A stretch of 56,407 nt of DNA from positions 1 to 56,407 of the forward strand of contig NZ_KB898359.1 of NCBI RefSeq assembly GCF_000377565.1, written 5' to 3'. The notes beneath the pieces are model-generated. The model was not told where the DNA came from and made no database searches. It saw nothing but the letters and a program-made list of their open reading frames with translations. The stretch's first letter is position 1, and every line of letters starts with the position of its first letter. This document shows positions 48,923 through 56,407 of this stretch, piece after piece. This stretch comes from Rhizobium sp. 2MFCol3.1. Lineage in GTDB: Bacteria; Pseudomonadota; Alphaproteobacteria; Rhizobiales; Rhizobiaceae. Position numbers and translations under genes: made by a program.

Positions 48923-50221
48923 ATGGTCCAATCGCTGCAACTGGGAACGTCAAATCAATCGGCTGACGACAAAGGGATGAAGCGCCTCAATCGCGTGCCT
49001 CTGTTCATCGGCATCGGGATCCTGATTCTGTTCCTCGCCGTTCTGGTCTACGGCCTTTCCTCGCGTGGGCTCAAGTTTGGTCAGCACGATCCAAACGATG
49101 GCGGATCCGGCACGCCGGCATCGACCTTCGCCGATCAGCTTAAGCGGGGTGTCAAGGATGGCATTATCGGTGACCGGGAGGTACAGCAGCCAGTGTTTCA
49201 GCCAACCCCTGTTCCGCAGCAGCAGGAAGCTGCTCGCCCGGTAGAGGCAGAACCGAAGGCCGAACCACGGCAGCCCAGCAGGTCTCGCATGGAATCCGAC
49301 GAGGAGTGGAATGCAAGGATGCTTCGCGAACAGCGAGAACAGATCTTCCGCGAACAGCAGCGCCAGCGCATGGCAAGCCTGCAGGCGAGGGGGGCGGCCC
49401 TCGACTCGCCACTGAAGGTCGACATGTCAGATGTCTCGGCACAATCGCCAGTCGCTCAATTTGCTGGAGCGCGTCAATCGAACACCGCGTCGAGCGGCGC
49501 GCAAGATCTCTATGCTGCAGCGTTGAGAGCGGGCGCGGCCGGTCAGGTCGATCAGAACGGACAAACGTCCAAGGAAGATTTCTTTAACGCTGATATCAAG
49601 GATCTCGGCTACCTGCCCAATCAGGTCGTGCCACAGCAGTCGCCATACGAGCTCAAACGTGGGTCGGTGATACCTGCCACGCTAATCACGGGTATCAATT
49701 CTGACTTGCCCGGCCGTATCACGGCCCAGATCAGCCAGAACGTTTATGACAGCGCAACTGGCCATCACACACTTGTGCCACAAGGCACGAAGCTTCTTGG
49801 CCGATACGACAGCAAGGTGTCATTCGGACAAAACCGCGTTCTCGTTGTCTGGACCGACATAATCTTCCCGAATGGTTCGACCCTGCAGATCGACGGCATG
49901 GCTGGAATCGACGCTGAGGGCTATGGTGGTTTTAACGACAAGGTCGACAATCACTATCTAAGGACCTTCGGGTCGGCGGCGCTAGTCGCGCTGATAGGGA
50001 CGGGGATCGACATGTCGATGCCTGAGAGTTCAACTCTCGCTACGAAGGACACAGCTTCAGACGCGGCACGTCGGAATTTTGCCGAGACGTTTGGAAGGGT
50101 CGCGGAACAGACAATCTCGAAAAACCTCAATGTCCAGCCGACGATCAAGATCAGGCCGGGATACAGGTTCAATGTGCTCGTTGATCAGGACATTATTTTC
50201 CCGGGAAACTACAGGGGTTAA
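48923..50221 (+). CDS. trbI: TrbI, T4SS core protein (VirB10-like)
   Basis: 432 residues. One membrane helix (VPLFIGIGILILFLAVLVYG, ~25-45), a Pro/Gln/Glu-rich periplasmic linker, then the VirB10/TrbI domain: LKRGSVIPATLITGINSDLP, QISQNVYDSATGHHTLVPQG, TKLLGRYDSKVSFGQNRVLV, and the C-terminal RPGYRFNVLVDQDIIFPGNY. It bridges both membranes. Last recognised gene of the operon. Confidence 0.95.
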   Translation: MVQSLQLGTSNQSADDKGMKRLNRVPLFIGIGILILFLAVLVYGLSSRGLKFGQHDPNDGGSGTPASTFADQLKRGVKDGIIGDREVQQPVFQPTPVPQQQEAARPVEAEPKAEPRQPSRSRMESDEEWNARMLREQREQIFREQQRQRMASLQARGAALDSPLKVDMSDVSAQSPVAQFAGARQSNTASSGAQDLYAAALRAGAAGQVDQNGQTSKEDFFNADIKDLGYLPNQVVPQQSPYELKRGSVIPATLITGINSDLPGRITAQISQNVYDSATGHHTLVPQGTKLLGRYDSKVSFGQNRVLVVWTDIIFPNGSTLQIDGMAGIDAEGYGGFNDKVDNHYLRTFGSAALVALIGTGIDMSMPESSTLATKDTASDAARRNFAETFGRVAEQTISKNLNVQPTIKIRPGYRFNVLVDQDIIFPGNYRG

Positions 50222-50262
50222 AGTCTGACATACTGCCGGGCTCAGAAGACAAGGAGTTGTCG

Positions 50263-50484
50263 ATGGTCGATCGAATGTCAGAGCGCGCGAAGGTCGATCT
50301 CGACCGTGTGATGCAACAGCTCTACGATATTTCGCCAGAGGTTGATAAGCTCGCTACAGACTGTGCGCATGCCCTGCAGTCAAATGTTGAAGCCGACGGC
50401 GACTACATCTCAAAGCGGACCGTGAAGGCATTCACCGACATTCGCGAGGGCATTGCGCAGATCGTGTCCCATGAGATGGTGTAA
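50263..50484 (+). CDS. Small hypothetical protein downstream of trbI
   Basis: 73 residues from ATG 50263 (AAGGAG upstream). Entirely helical and soluble: RMSERAKVDLDRVMQQLYDI, DKLATDCAHALQSNVEADGD, RTVKAFTDIREGIAQIVSHE. The size suggests a TraM-like quorum-sensing antiactivator, but the sequence does not match TraM as I know it. It is 41 bases after trbI and could belong to the operon. Confidence 0.6.
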   Translation: MVDRMSERAKVDLDRVMQQLYDISPEVDKLATDCAHALQSNVEADGDYISKRTVKAFTDIREGIAQIVSHEMV

Positions 50485-50525
50485 CTGCCGACGAGGCCAC
50501 CGTACTCTCCGGCCAGGCCGGGAGG

Positions 50526-50733
50526 ATCAACGCGCCACGGCTGGCAAGCTGATGATTGGATCATCGCTCATTTTGCCGATGGTTTCTACTGTCATGTAAC
50601 GCGACCGTTGCACCGCCCACTCATCGTTCTGCTCGAGGAGCATTGAACCGACGAGCCTGACAATGGCATCTCCGTTTGGAAAGATGCCGACGACATCGGT
50701 CCGCTTCTTGATTTCTCCATTGAGGCGTTCGAT
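50526..50733 (-). pseudogene. C-terminal remnant of an IS256-family transposase
   Basis: The minus frame reads [59 protein letters not shown] and stops at TGA 50528-50526. This is the C-terminus of IS256/Mutator-type transposases (E.LNREIKRRT.VVGIFPN..A..RL), including the catalytic-domain Glu region upstream of it. The DDE core and the left part are missing. It abuts the decayed membrane-protein gene, so the insertion and a deletion probably damaged that locus. Confidence 0.8.
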
Positions 50734-51762
50734 TGTTATCTTGGGGATTCACAGCGCCGCTTACCTCCGCGCGGACAATGTCGCGAAAGAGGTCGGATTT
50801 CTCTGGGCGCCGAATTGGACCATCCTTTTCATGGTGCTCCTACCGCTGTTTTTCGCAATCGTGGCCGAGCTGCTCGCCTTCTGGAATGGAGAGGCACGCC
50901 TGAAGCTGTGGACGTGGAGCCACACGAGCACCTGAGACGATGGATGGGCTAGTCAGGTGCAGGCGTCCTCTTTGTCCTACTGGGCAATCTTCCTGATTTG
51001 CGTGTTGTTCGCCGGCGTTTTCCAATCGATTGGCGTTTGCCTCGTCCCACTACTGGAAGGCGGAGCAGACTACGCGACAAGCTGGGGTACGATGGCAATT
51101 GTGCGCCCGGAGGTCATTTCGGTGCCGGTGGCGATCGCGTTCACCGCTCTCGCCTTTCTCTACGTGTGCCTGTGCTTCTATTTATTTTTTGCCGGGCTAA
51201 TTTTGCTCTACACGATGGTACACGATCTCAAGAGAACTGGCCTGGACGCAGCGGTCTTTGAGCAAACTGGATCGCGAGGCGAGGTGCACAGGCTATGCTT
51301 GAGACTGATGCGCGGAGTGTTTCGTTGCACGGTTCTCGGCCTACTTGTCGCGTTATGCACGAAGGCCCAGAGCTCCTATCTAACCTCGAACGCCAAAAAC
51401 ATCCTCGATTGGCTGGCCGGGGATTTCTCTTCAGTGCTGGCTGGCCGCGATGCTGCGAGCAATGGGTTCCACATCGGATGCCCACCCATTACAGTAGCCT
51501 GCTTGTCGCCCTCTCGACCATCGTCGTCTTTGTCTACGGTTCAATCTCGATCCGAGCTATCGCTGGGCGATTTCATAAACCTCTCCGGACAATGGCGGCG
51601 GTCGTTACTTTGCTGTTTGCTGCATACCTGCTGATCGACGCTTTCGTAGGATTCTCAATCCTTTTGGCTATCGGTGTGGTCGTCGCGGCCTTCAGCCTGA
51701 TTGAACCTGGCCTAGGCAGCCGGCGAGCCAATGACGTAGGAAGCAAGCAAATTGCATCTTAG
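50734..51762 (+). pseudogene. Decayed multi-pass membrane protein gene
   Basis: Three fragments of one probable gene: residues from ~50745 (NVAKEVGFLWAPNWTILFMV LLPLFFAIVAELL) to a TGA at 50933; the same frame resumes (SSLSYWAIFLICVLFAGVFQ, VAIAFTALAFLYVCLCFYLF) to about 51475; then the +1-shifted frame (HYSSLLVALSTIVVFVYGSI, FSILLAIGVVVAAFSLIEPG) ends at 51762. About seven membrane helices in all. The 5' end is truncated at the IS256 remnant. Family not recognised. It overlaps the hydrolase gene, so the two were probably one operon. Confidence 0.55.
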
Positions 51763-52746
51763 GTGGCTTGATCAGTGGCATGAACAGCGCGCGCGACGCG
51801 GTGAAGACGGTAAGGAAGCGACGCGTTTCATTCTGGATGCCGACCGTGCCTTTCCCGGTGAGAACATCGAGAGCATTTCCGAATTTTGTGACCGCGCGGA
51901 TAAAGCGTCGATTGACCCTAAGTTTTTCGATGAGCCAAATCGCGGCAATCATCGGTTCGAGGTGAACGAGGATTGGGTTAAATTCCCCTCGGACATATCC
52001 ACCGATGTCGCAGAGAATAATATCGTCTGGGCGAAAATCACCAAAGGCGGATCCCTCCACAAGGCACTCGTGATCTTTCACCATTGGAATTCACAGGCTC
52101 GAAACGCGAAAATTGGCGGCTTTTTGTCATGGCGCGGGATCACGGTCGTCGAGATCGCGATGCCTTATCACCTCGAGCGTGGCCGGCCCGGCTCCTTGCA
52201 CGCGGACTATATGTTGAGCGCCAACCTTGGTCGTACGATCCAAGCAGTGAAGCAGGCAGTGTGCGATGGAAAAAACTCATCTGCTGGCTGAAGGGTGAAG
52301 GCTACCAAGAGATCTCTGTCCTTGGCATGAGCCTTGGATCTTGGGTTGCAGGATTGATTGCGGCCCATGATCTGAGCATTTCGAAGGCTTCGCTATTTCT
52401 GCCAGGTGGGAGCCTTGCGGACATGGTTTGGACCGGTCGCGCCACTCGAACTATCCGCAGCAGCCTGGAGCATGAGATCGAGCTGGCTGATCTCAGGAGA
52501 GCATGGGGTCCACTCAATCTCGAGAACTACACGCGTTGTTTGTCGCGGCCGGGGCTCGATATCCAGATGGTCTTGGCCAGAAGAGACAAGGTTGTGATGC
52601 CAGCGATCTCAGAGAGCCTGATATCCAGCTTGAAGAACGACGGTGGCCGACCACGGATCTTGAAGCTGAATTGTGGCCATTATTCCCTTGGACGGCTGCC
52701 GTACATCCTGCATGCGGGTCTGAGTTTGAAACGGTTTCTCTATTGA
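51752..52746 (+). pseudogene. Alpha/beta hydrolase, frameshifted in a poly-A run
   Basis: First frame (TTG 51752): EPNRGNHRFEVNEDWVKFPS, KALVIFHHWNSQARNAKIGG, MPYHLERGRPGSLHADYMLS, ending in a stop at 52291. The second frame continues LICWLKGEGYQEISVLGMSL, GSWVAGLIAAHDL, where GMSLGS is the GxSxG nucleophile elbow, and ILKLNCGHYSLGRLPYI holds the probable catalytic His. The frames join at the A-run near 52270-52275; one missing A explains the shift. Could be a real lesion, transcriptional slippage or a sequencing error. Substrate unknown. Confidence 0.65.
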
Positions 52747-52897
52747 TAGGACCGAACGCCCTGCTAGAGCTTCAGAGCGTGTCCGCACCAAATCTGACGA
52801 CTCGCCCAAATCAAACTTGCAAAACGGTTTTACGTGCACTACTTTTCCAGTAGAGCAACGCTCCGGGGTCAGCGCTAGGCGCTGGCCGAAACGAATT

Positions 52898-52919
52898 AAG
52901 GTCCGCAAGGACCTTTTTT
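52898..52919 (+). terminator. Rho-independent terminator after the hydrolase gene
   Basis: AAGGTCC (52898-52904), GCAA tetraloop, GGACCTT (52909-52915), then TTTT. Compact stem with a GNRA loop, between the convergent hydrolase and DUF3800 genes. Confidence 0.8.
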
Positions 52920-53725
52920 CATTTGAAGCAGCTGTATTTGATTCCGAGGCTCGGCCGGTCCTGTTCTGGAACGAGCGCGTCGATCAGTTTGCCCGACCTC
53001 ATGAGATCGACATGCGGTTTATAGGTGGGATCGTATCCACCCTTGGCCATCGGATAGAGCATCAGGTCAGCGACCTGCATCATCGCCGCCTCCTTGGTCC
53101 GGCGCTTGGGTTCACCTCTGACGATCCGCCGGAATTCCTCTGGAGGAAGCGAGCCATAGGCATTTGCGCCGTCGCCCGCGAATGGCATTCCGTCGGCCTT
53201 GAGCGCCTTGGCATAGGTCATCAGATCCCGGTCTTCGTGTTTGCCGCTCGCCTCGAAGAAAACCCGAAGGGTCCGGCCCTGACTGTCGGCGAACTTTGCA
53301 GCCCGCTCAATGAGGATCGAGTAGGCGGTTTTACACATCAGCCACAGTCGTTCCTGATATTTCTCGCGATACCGCAGGACATATCCCGGTCGATCGATGA
53401 CGGCTGCAATCCCGATCACGTGCAGGGAGAGGATGAATGCGTCGAGTTCCGGAAAGAAGAGCCGCGCCTTCTCAGGATTCCTTAGCCAACCAAAATCTCC
53501 GCGACCGCCACGAATTTTGTGCGAGTGCAAGGGATAATCGATCCCATGCTCAGCGCAGAATGCGGAGTGTCGCACCTTCAGTTCACCGATATCTTCTTGC
53601 TTGATCAGGAACCCGCCCAAGCCAAAGCAATCCATGCCGTCCTTTCGCTGCTGAGGAAGCTCATGGTCGGGATCTCGGCTGCCGGTGTCGTCGATAAACA
53701 AGTGATATTCGGGAGGTGCTGTCAT
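52919..53725 (-). CDS. DUF3800 protein (RNase H-fold)
   Basis: 268 residues from ATG 53725 (GTG 53731 is an alternative). It opens YHLFIDDTGSRDPDHELPQQ: the FIDDTG/FxDESG strand with its acidic residues is the DUF3800 signature, a predicted RNase H-like fold. Further blocks: FGLGGFLIKQEDIGELKVRH, KIRGGRGDFGWL, and the C-terminal AAMMQVADLMLYPMAKGG with a conserved ADL-type Asp. Function is unproven; a nuclease is inferred. It sits 60 bases downstream of traH on the same strand, where Ti-type plasmids carry traM/traR. Confidence 0.8.
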   Translation of the reverse strand: MTAPPEYHLFIDDTGSRDPDHELPQQRKDGMDCFGLGGFLIKQEDIGELKVRHSAFCAEHGIDYPLHSHKIRGGRGDFGWLRNPEKARLFFPELDAFILSLHVIGIAAVIDRPGYVLRYREKYQERLWLMCKTAYSILIERAAKFADSQGRTLRVFFEASGKHEDRDLMTYAKALKADGMPFAGDGANAYGSLPPEEFRRIVRGEPKRRTKEAAMMQVADLMLYPMAKGGYDPTYKPHVDLMRSGKLIDALVPEQDRPSLGIKYSCFK

Positions 53726-53785
53726 TGCCACTCAGTTTATCCGGCAGAAATAGGGAAAGCTATGTTTTTGGCGCCCAAATCAGGC

Positions 53786-54403
53786 TTATCTACCTCCGCC
53801 TATCCGCGAAAGATCGATCCTCATTCCTGCCTCGGTGGCCCCACCCGGCTCGGCTGATTGTGAGCTATCTTCAGTTTCGGGGCGAGGGGCCGCAGGTTCA
53901 TCATCGTCAGCCGGCTTTTCTGAGCTTGTATTCATGAAGGTCGGACCACCGGGATCGTTGGCTCGGAACACATTGTCGCCCTCGAAGGATCCCGTCTTCC
54001 AAGCGTAGATTGCATCATCGACCAACTGCGGAAGGAGCTCGCTGTTTGTGGGGCGGCCATACCATTTGGTGACGATGCGGGCGACCTTTGCAAATATGCC
54101 TGTCCCCGTTCGCAAGTTCGAGCAGGCGTCGAACATGTCTGGCTGAAGCTGTGACGGGTCGTCAACGCCAATACCCGCGGGAAACTGGGTGATGCCGACG
54201 CGAACGATGGCATGACCGACATAGTCCTTGACCACACCCATCGCCTCGTCGGGCGAGCCAGGCTTGGGAATGAGAACCAGCCGACCATCCGCCTTCACGG
54301 TTACGGCCAGTGGATCTTCGGAACCGACGGCCGTAACGAACTGTTCGACGATAGCGGGGGCAAGACTCGGATCGGCGCATTTCGCGATAAGGGCAGCGTC
54401 CAT
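53786..54403 (-). CDS. traH: Conjugal transfer protein TraH
   Basis: 205 residues from ATG 54403 (GGAGAAA upstream; the frame is open from 54517). TraH pattern of Agrobacterium/Rhizobium plasmids: DAALIAKCADPSLAPAIVEQ, ITQFPAGIGVDDPSQLQPDM, FDACSNLRTGTGIFAKVARI, VTKWYGRPTNSELLPQLVDD. The C-terminal tail is acidic and Pro-rich. No signal peptide is seen. Last gene of traA-traF-traB-traH, 14 bases after traB. Its exact role in transfer is not known. Confidence 0.9.
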   Translation of the reverse strand: MDAALIAKCADPSLAPAIVEQFVTAVGSEDPLAVTVKADGRLVLIPKPGSPDEAMGVVKDYVGHAIVRVGITQFPAGIGVDDPSQLQPDMFDACSNLRTGTGIFAKVARIVTKWYGRPTNSELLPQLVDDAIYAWKTGSFEGDNVFRANDPGGPTFMNTSSEKPADDDEPAAPRPETEDSSQSAEPGGATEAGMRIDLSRIGGGR

Positions 54404-54417
54404 GGTCTTTCTCCAGA

Positions 54418-55584
54418 TCAGGTGTTGAAGGACATCACGAGAGGTTTGTCGAACAGTCGTGCCCAGGCCTCTGTGCTGGCGCGCTGAATGGCGACGATGG
54501 ATGTCCCCTTGGTCCACCAGTCGTTTCCGACGGCGATGATGAGGTCTGGATCATGGAGCATCGACTGCAGAACGGGCCAGATGATCAGCTGCTCGTAGCA
54601 GATGAGTGGAGCCACGCGCCGGCCGCCAATCGAAACAATCGGATTTGCGAAGAAGTCAGCTCGCGCGCCGCCGCTCTTTCCAAACAGTGGCAGCCACGGC
54701 TGCCACATCGAGCCAGGCACCGGCATGCGTTCCTGATAGAGGATCTCACTTTCGGTGGCCGAGACTTGGACCAGGACATTATCGTATCCCTGCGCATCGA
54801 CCACAGCTGCGCCGGCGATGACGCTCAGATCGCCATCGGCGAGCTGCTGCCGCCACAAGCGCTCCACCGATGGCGTCCAAAACCCAAGAGCACTTTCAGG
54901 CAAGAGCATGTAGGCGGTGTCGGGCGCGCGCTGTAGTCGCAACGTTCCAACAAGGTCACTATGGCGAGCAAGACTGGTATCGCGGCCAAGACTATTTCCG
55001 AGCTGCAGGTCGACGCCCTGCCACCCACGCCCTACGTCGGGGGTGGTCCAGAATGCGGCGGACCAGAGCCAGAAACCTACGAGGGTGATGGCTGCAGCCG
55101 GTCTATATTGCGTTGTCATGATCGCGAGACCGGCTGTCACTGCCGCAAGCCCTGACCATCCCCATCCTGGAAAGAGAATACCCGCCGCGGTGATCGGATG
55201 CGCCCAGCCGACAATGCCAAACGGTGGCAGCGCCATCAGGACCATCGCGATCGTATATCGCAGGGCTTTACGGGCGCCGGGATGGCGCGACCAAAGGGCG
55301 ACATGAACGAACACGAAGCCGCTTGAGGCGACAAGCCACAGTGTCAGTCCCGGCGAGATGTCCGATTGATAGAATGCAGCCACGCCCTGCGGAAGACCAC
55401 GCGACGCCGCCAGAAAATAGGCCACCGAAACGAGACCAGCGGTGCGGCGACTGCGTGCCATCGACCAGAGCGCTGGAAACGCGATTGCTGCCGGAAGCGC
55501 CAATGCGTTGCCACTCCAGGCAATGTACCCAACCGTGGCGGAAGTCAGCGCGAGGGCAAGTGGTTGGATCCAATCAGGGCGCAT
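54418..55584 (-). CDS. traB: Conjugal transfer protein TraB (nitrilase/N-acyltransferase-like)
   Basis: 388 residues. N-terminal half has about six membrane helices (LALTSATVGYIAWSGNALAL, TLWLVASSGFVFVHVALWSR, YTIAMVLMALPPFGIVGWAH); the C-terminal half is a carbon-nitrogen hydrolase domain, as in apolipoprotein N-acyltransferase: LLPESALGFWTPSVERLWRQ (Glu), the Lys region near the FGKSGG block, and LICYEQLIIWPVLQSML with the catalytic Cys. TraB raises conjugation efficiency in Ti plasmids. Overlaps traF by 11 bases. Confidence 0.92.
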   Translation of the reverse strand: MRPDWIQPLALALTSATVGYIAWSGNALALPAAIAFPALWSMARSRRTAGLVSVAYFLAASRGLPQGVAAFYQSDISPGLTLWLVASSGFVFVHVALWSRHPGARKALRYTIAMVLMALPPFGIVGWAHPITAAGILFPGWGWSGLAAVTAGLAIMTTQYRPAAAITLVGFWLWSAAFWTTPDVGRGWQGVDLQLGNSLGRDTSLARHSDLVGTLRLQRAPDTAYMLLPESALGFWTPSVERLWRQQLADGDLSVIAGAAVVDAQGYDNVLVQVSATESEILYQERMPVPGSMWQPWLPLFGKSGGARADFFANPIVSIGGRRVAPLICYEQLIIWPVLQSMLHDPDLIIAVGNDWWTKGTSIVAIQRASTEAWARLFDKPLVMSFNT

Positions 55585-56140
55585 AGGTCAGCACCTGTTT
55601 TGCAAGACCAAGGACACCGGACGCGGGGACCGGCCCGAAGTATCGCGAGTCCCAGGACCCGGGAAACGGTGAGTGTAGGAACAGGAAGCCGGTCGGAACC
55701 TTCCCTCCCACATACGGGCGCAGGGGCCGCCCTTGGCCGTCCTGAGAAACGAGGTTCGAGCTTTCGATCGGCCGCCCATCGATCGTGACGTCACCGGCGA
55801 CATCAATGCGCTGACCGGCAATCGCCGCCACGCTCTTAATGAGCGGACCAAACCCGCCTGGGCATAGGCCCGCGCGAAGGTAGCCTCTCGCAAAACCCTC
55901 CGAGACAGCTTCGGTCTCAGGCGGGCAAACGAACACCATGTCGCCGACGTGAACTGGACGGTCAAGGCGTGCGACACGCCAGAGACCGAGCGGTTCGCTG
56001 GGTGTTGTGTTGATCCGCAGGCCGCCGACGGCGCCGCCGATGACCACCGCAAGGGCAACACCACATGAGGCAGCGATCAGGGCGAGGGCAGGGCGCCTTT
56101 GGCGCATTATGGCAGCGGTGGGTTTTTCTTGAGACGTCAT
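55574..56140 (-). CDS. traF: TraF, pilin-maturation serine protease (S26 family)
   Basis: 188 residues. One N-terminal membrane helix (ALALIASCGVALAVVIGG-like segment), then the signal-peptidase S26 fold: INTTPSEPLGLWRVARLDRP with the catalytic Ser (PSEPLG), and IKSVAAIAGQRIDVAGDVTI with the catalytic Lys, then DSRYFGPVPASGVLG. TraF processes and cyclises the TrbC prepilin in the periplasm. ATG 56140 overlaps the traA stop. Confidence 0.94.
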   Translation of the reverse strand: MTSQEKPTAAIMRQRRPALALIAASCGVALAVVIGGAVGGLRINTTPSEPLGLWRVARLDRPVHVGDMVFVCPPETEAVSEGFARGYLRAGLCPGGFGPLIKSVAAIAGQRIDVAGDVTIDGRPIESSNLVSQDGQGRPLRPYVGGKVPTGFLFLHSPFPGSWDSRYFGPVPASGVLGLAKQVLTYAP

Positions 56141-56407
56141 TTCAGCGACAACCCTTTCGTTTGGGTTTGGCGCATGGTTTCGGCCTGTTCGAGTGCCACC
56201 GCTTTCCGCTCATGCGTCGCAAGTTGCTGGACGGTGCGGATCGTGTCCCAGGCGGAATGCAGCTCTTGTTTCTGTGCCGGCTGCATGCCTGCGGACGCTG
56301 CCTCGAACGCCTTGCCATCCGCGGTCTTTGCCGCAAGTGGCAGGAAGGTTCTTTCGCCGAAGCGGTCCGACACGGCTCTGGCAAATCCTTCGAGCTCGGC
56401 CTTCACT
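56137..56407 (-). CDS. traA: TraA relaxase/helicase, C-terminal end (cut by window edge)
   Basis: Only the last ~90 codons are in the window: GFARAVSDRFGERTFLPLAA, GKAFEAASAGMQPAQKQELH, SAWDTIRTVQQLATHERKAV. The C-terminal segment and the strict traA-traF order identify the TraA relaxase, which nicks oriT and unwinds the transferred strand. The relaxase and helicase domains and oriT lie beyond the right edge. The stop overlaps the traF start by 3 bases (ATGA). Confidence 0.85.
   Translation of the reverse strand, partial: VKAELEGFARAVSDRFGERTFLPLAAKTADGKAFEAASAGMQPAQKQELHSAWDTIRTVQQLATHERKAVALEQAETMRQTQTKGLSLK

Noticed and set aside
50263..50484. Small gene as TraM antiactivator
   Set aside because: Similar size and helical nature, but none of the TraM sequence blocks I know are present.
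1..56407. CRISPR arrays, rRNA operons and intact insertion sequences
   Set aside because: No regularly spaced repeats, rRNA blocks or complete transposase genes with terminal repeats were seen.

Overview
The window looks like part of a rhizobial (Rhizobium/Agrobacterium-type alphaproteobacterial) repABC plasmid. The evidence is a complete repABC replicon (36.6-40.2 kb) with a candidate repB-repC antisense RNA, an almost complete Trb-type conjugation operon (40.9-50.2 kb), and the traA-traF-traB-traH mobilisation cluster (53.8 kb to the right edge, traA cut by the edge). Most genes are GC-rich with rhizobial-type families (DUF1223, DUF2254, RHE_PE00001, IalB-like, GFA, MarR); one patch near 26-27 kb is clearly more AT-rich.

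Layout. 0.1-5.2 kb: lipocalin, a stress-type glycine-zipper protein, an HNH nuclease and a GNAT enzyme, interspersed with decayed fragments of an Old Yellow Enzyme gene, dnaE2 and a MscS-type channel gene. 5.3-8.3 kb: a divergent envelope/redox module (DUF1223 protein; cytochrome b plus Tat-exported molybdopterin oxidoreductase plus Met-rich periplasmic protein), with matching ECF-sigma-like promoters facing both ways. 8.7-19.3 kb: ion transport (NhaA, ClC), GFA enzyme, DUF2254 membrane protein, two response regulators and a MarR regulator; a palindrome ATATCA-N5-TGATAT or a near match recurs at five sites, each in front of a small gene including marR itself, suggesting a compact local regulon. 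19.3-31.9 kb: a defence/mobility island with an HNH endonuclease, serine-recombinase remnant, hipBA (hipA frameshifted), a large 788-aa tyrosine recombinase, two unknown genes, a two-gene Kiwa (KwaA/KwaB) antiphage system, an RHE_PE00001 protein, LysR and XRE regulators and a serine recombinase. 31.9-36.6 kb: a gene-poor zone downstream of repC holding a duplicated 16-bp parS-like palindrome, a strongly structured non-coding segment (34.8-35.0 kb) and one secreted protein gene.

36.6-50.2 kb: repC, repB and repA on the minus strand, divergent from trbBCDEJLFGHI on the plus strand. Between them is a perfect 22-bp palindrome with the core of a TraR (quorum-sensing) tra box, although no traI, traR or traM is present in the window and trbK is missing from the operon. 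50.2-53.7 kb: a small unknown gene, an IS256-family transposase remnant, decayed membrane-protein and alpha/beta-hydrolase genes, and a DUF3800 gene. 53.8 kb to the end: traH, traB, traF and the 3' end of traA.

How it works together: repABC keeps and segregates the plasmid, the Trb apparatus (a VirB-like type IV secretion system) and TraA/F/B/H move it, and the left half is cargo for stress tolerance and phage defence. All family assignments were made by reading the translated sequence; none was checked against a database.
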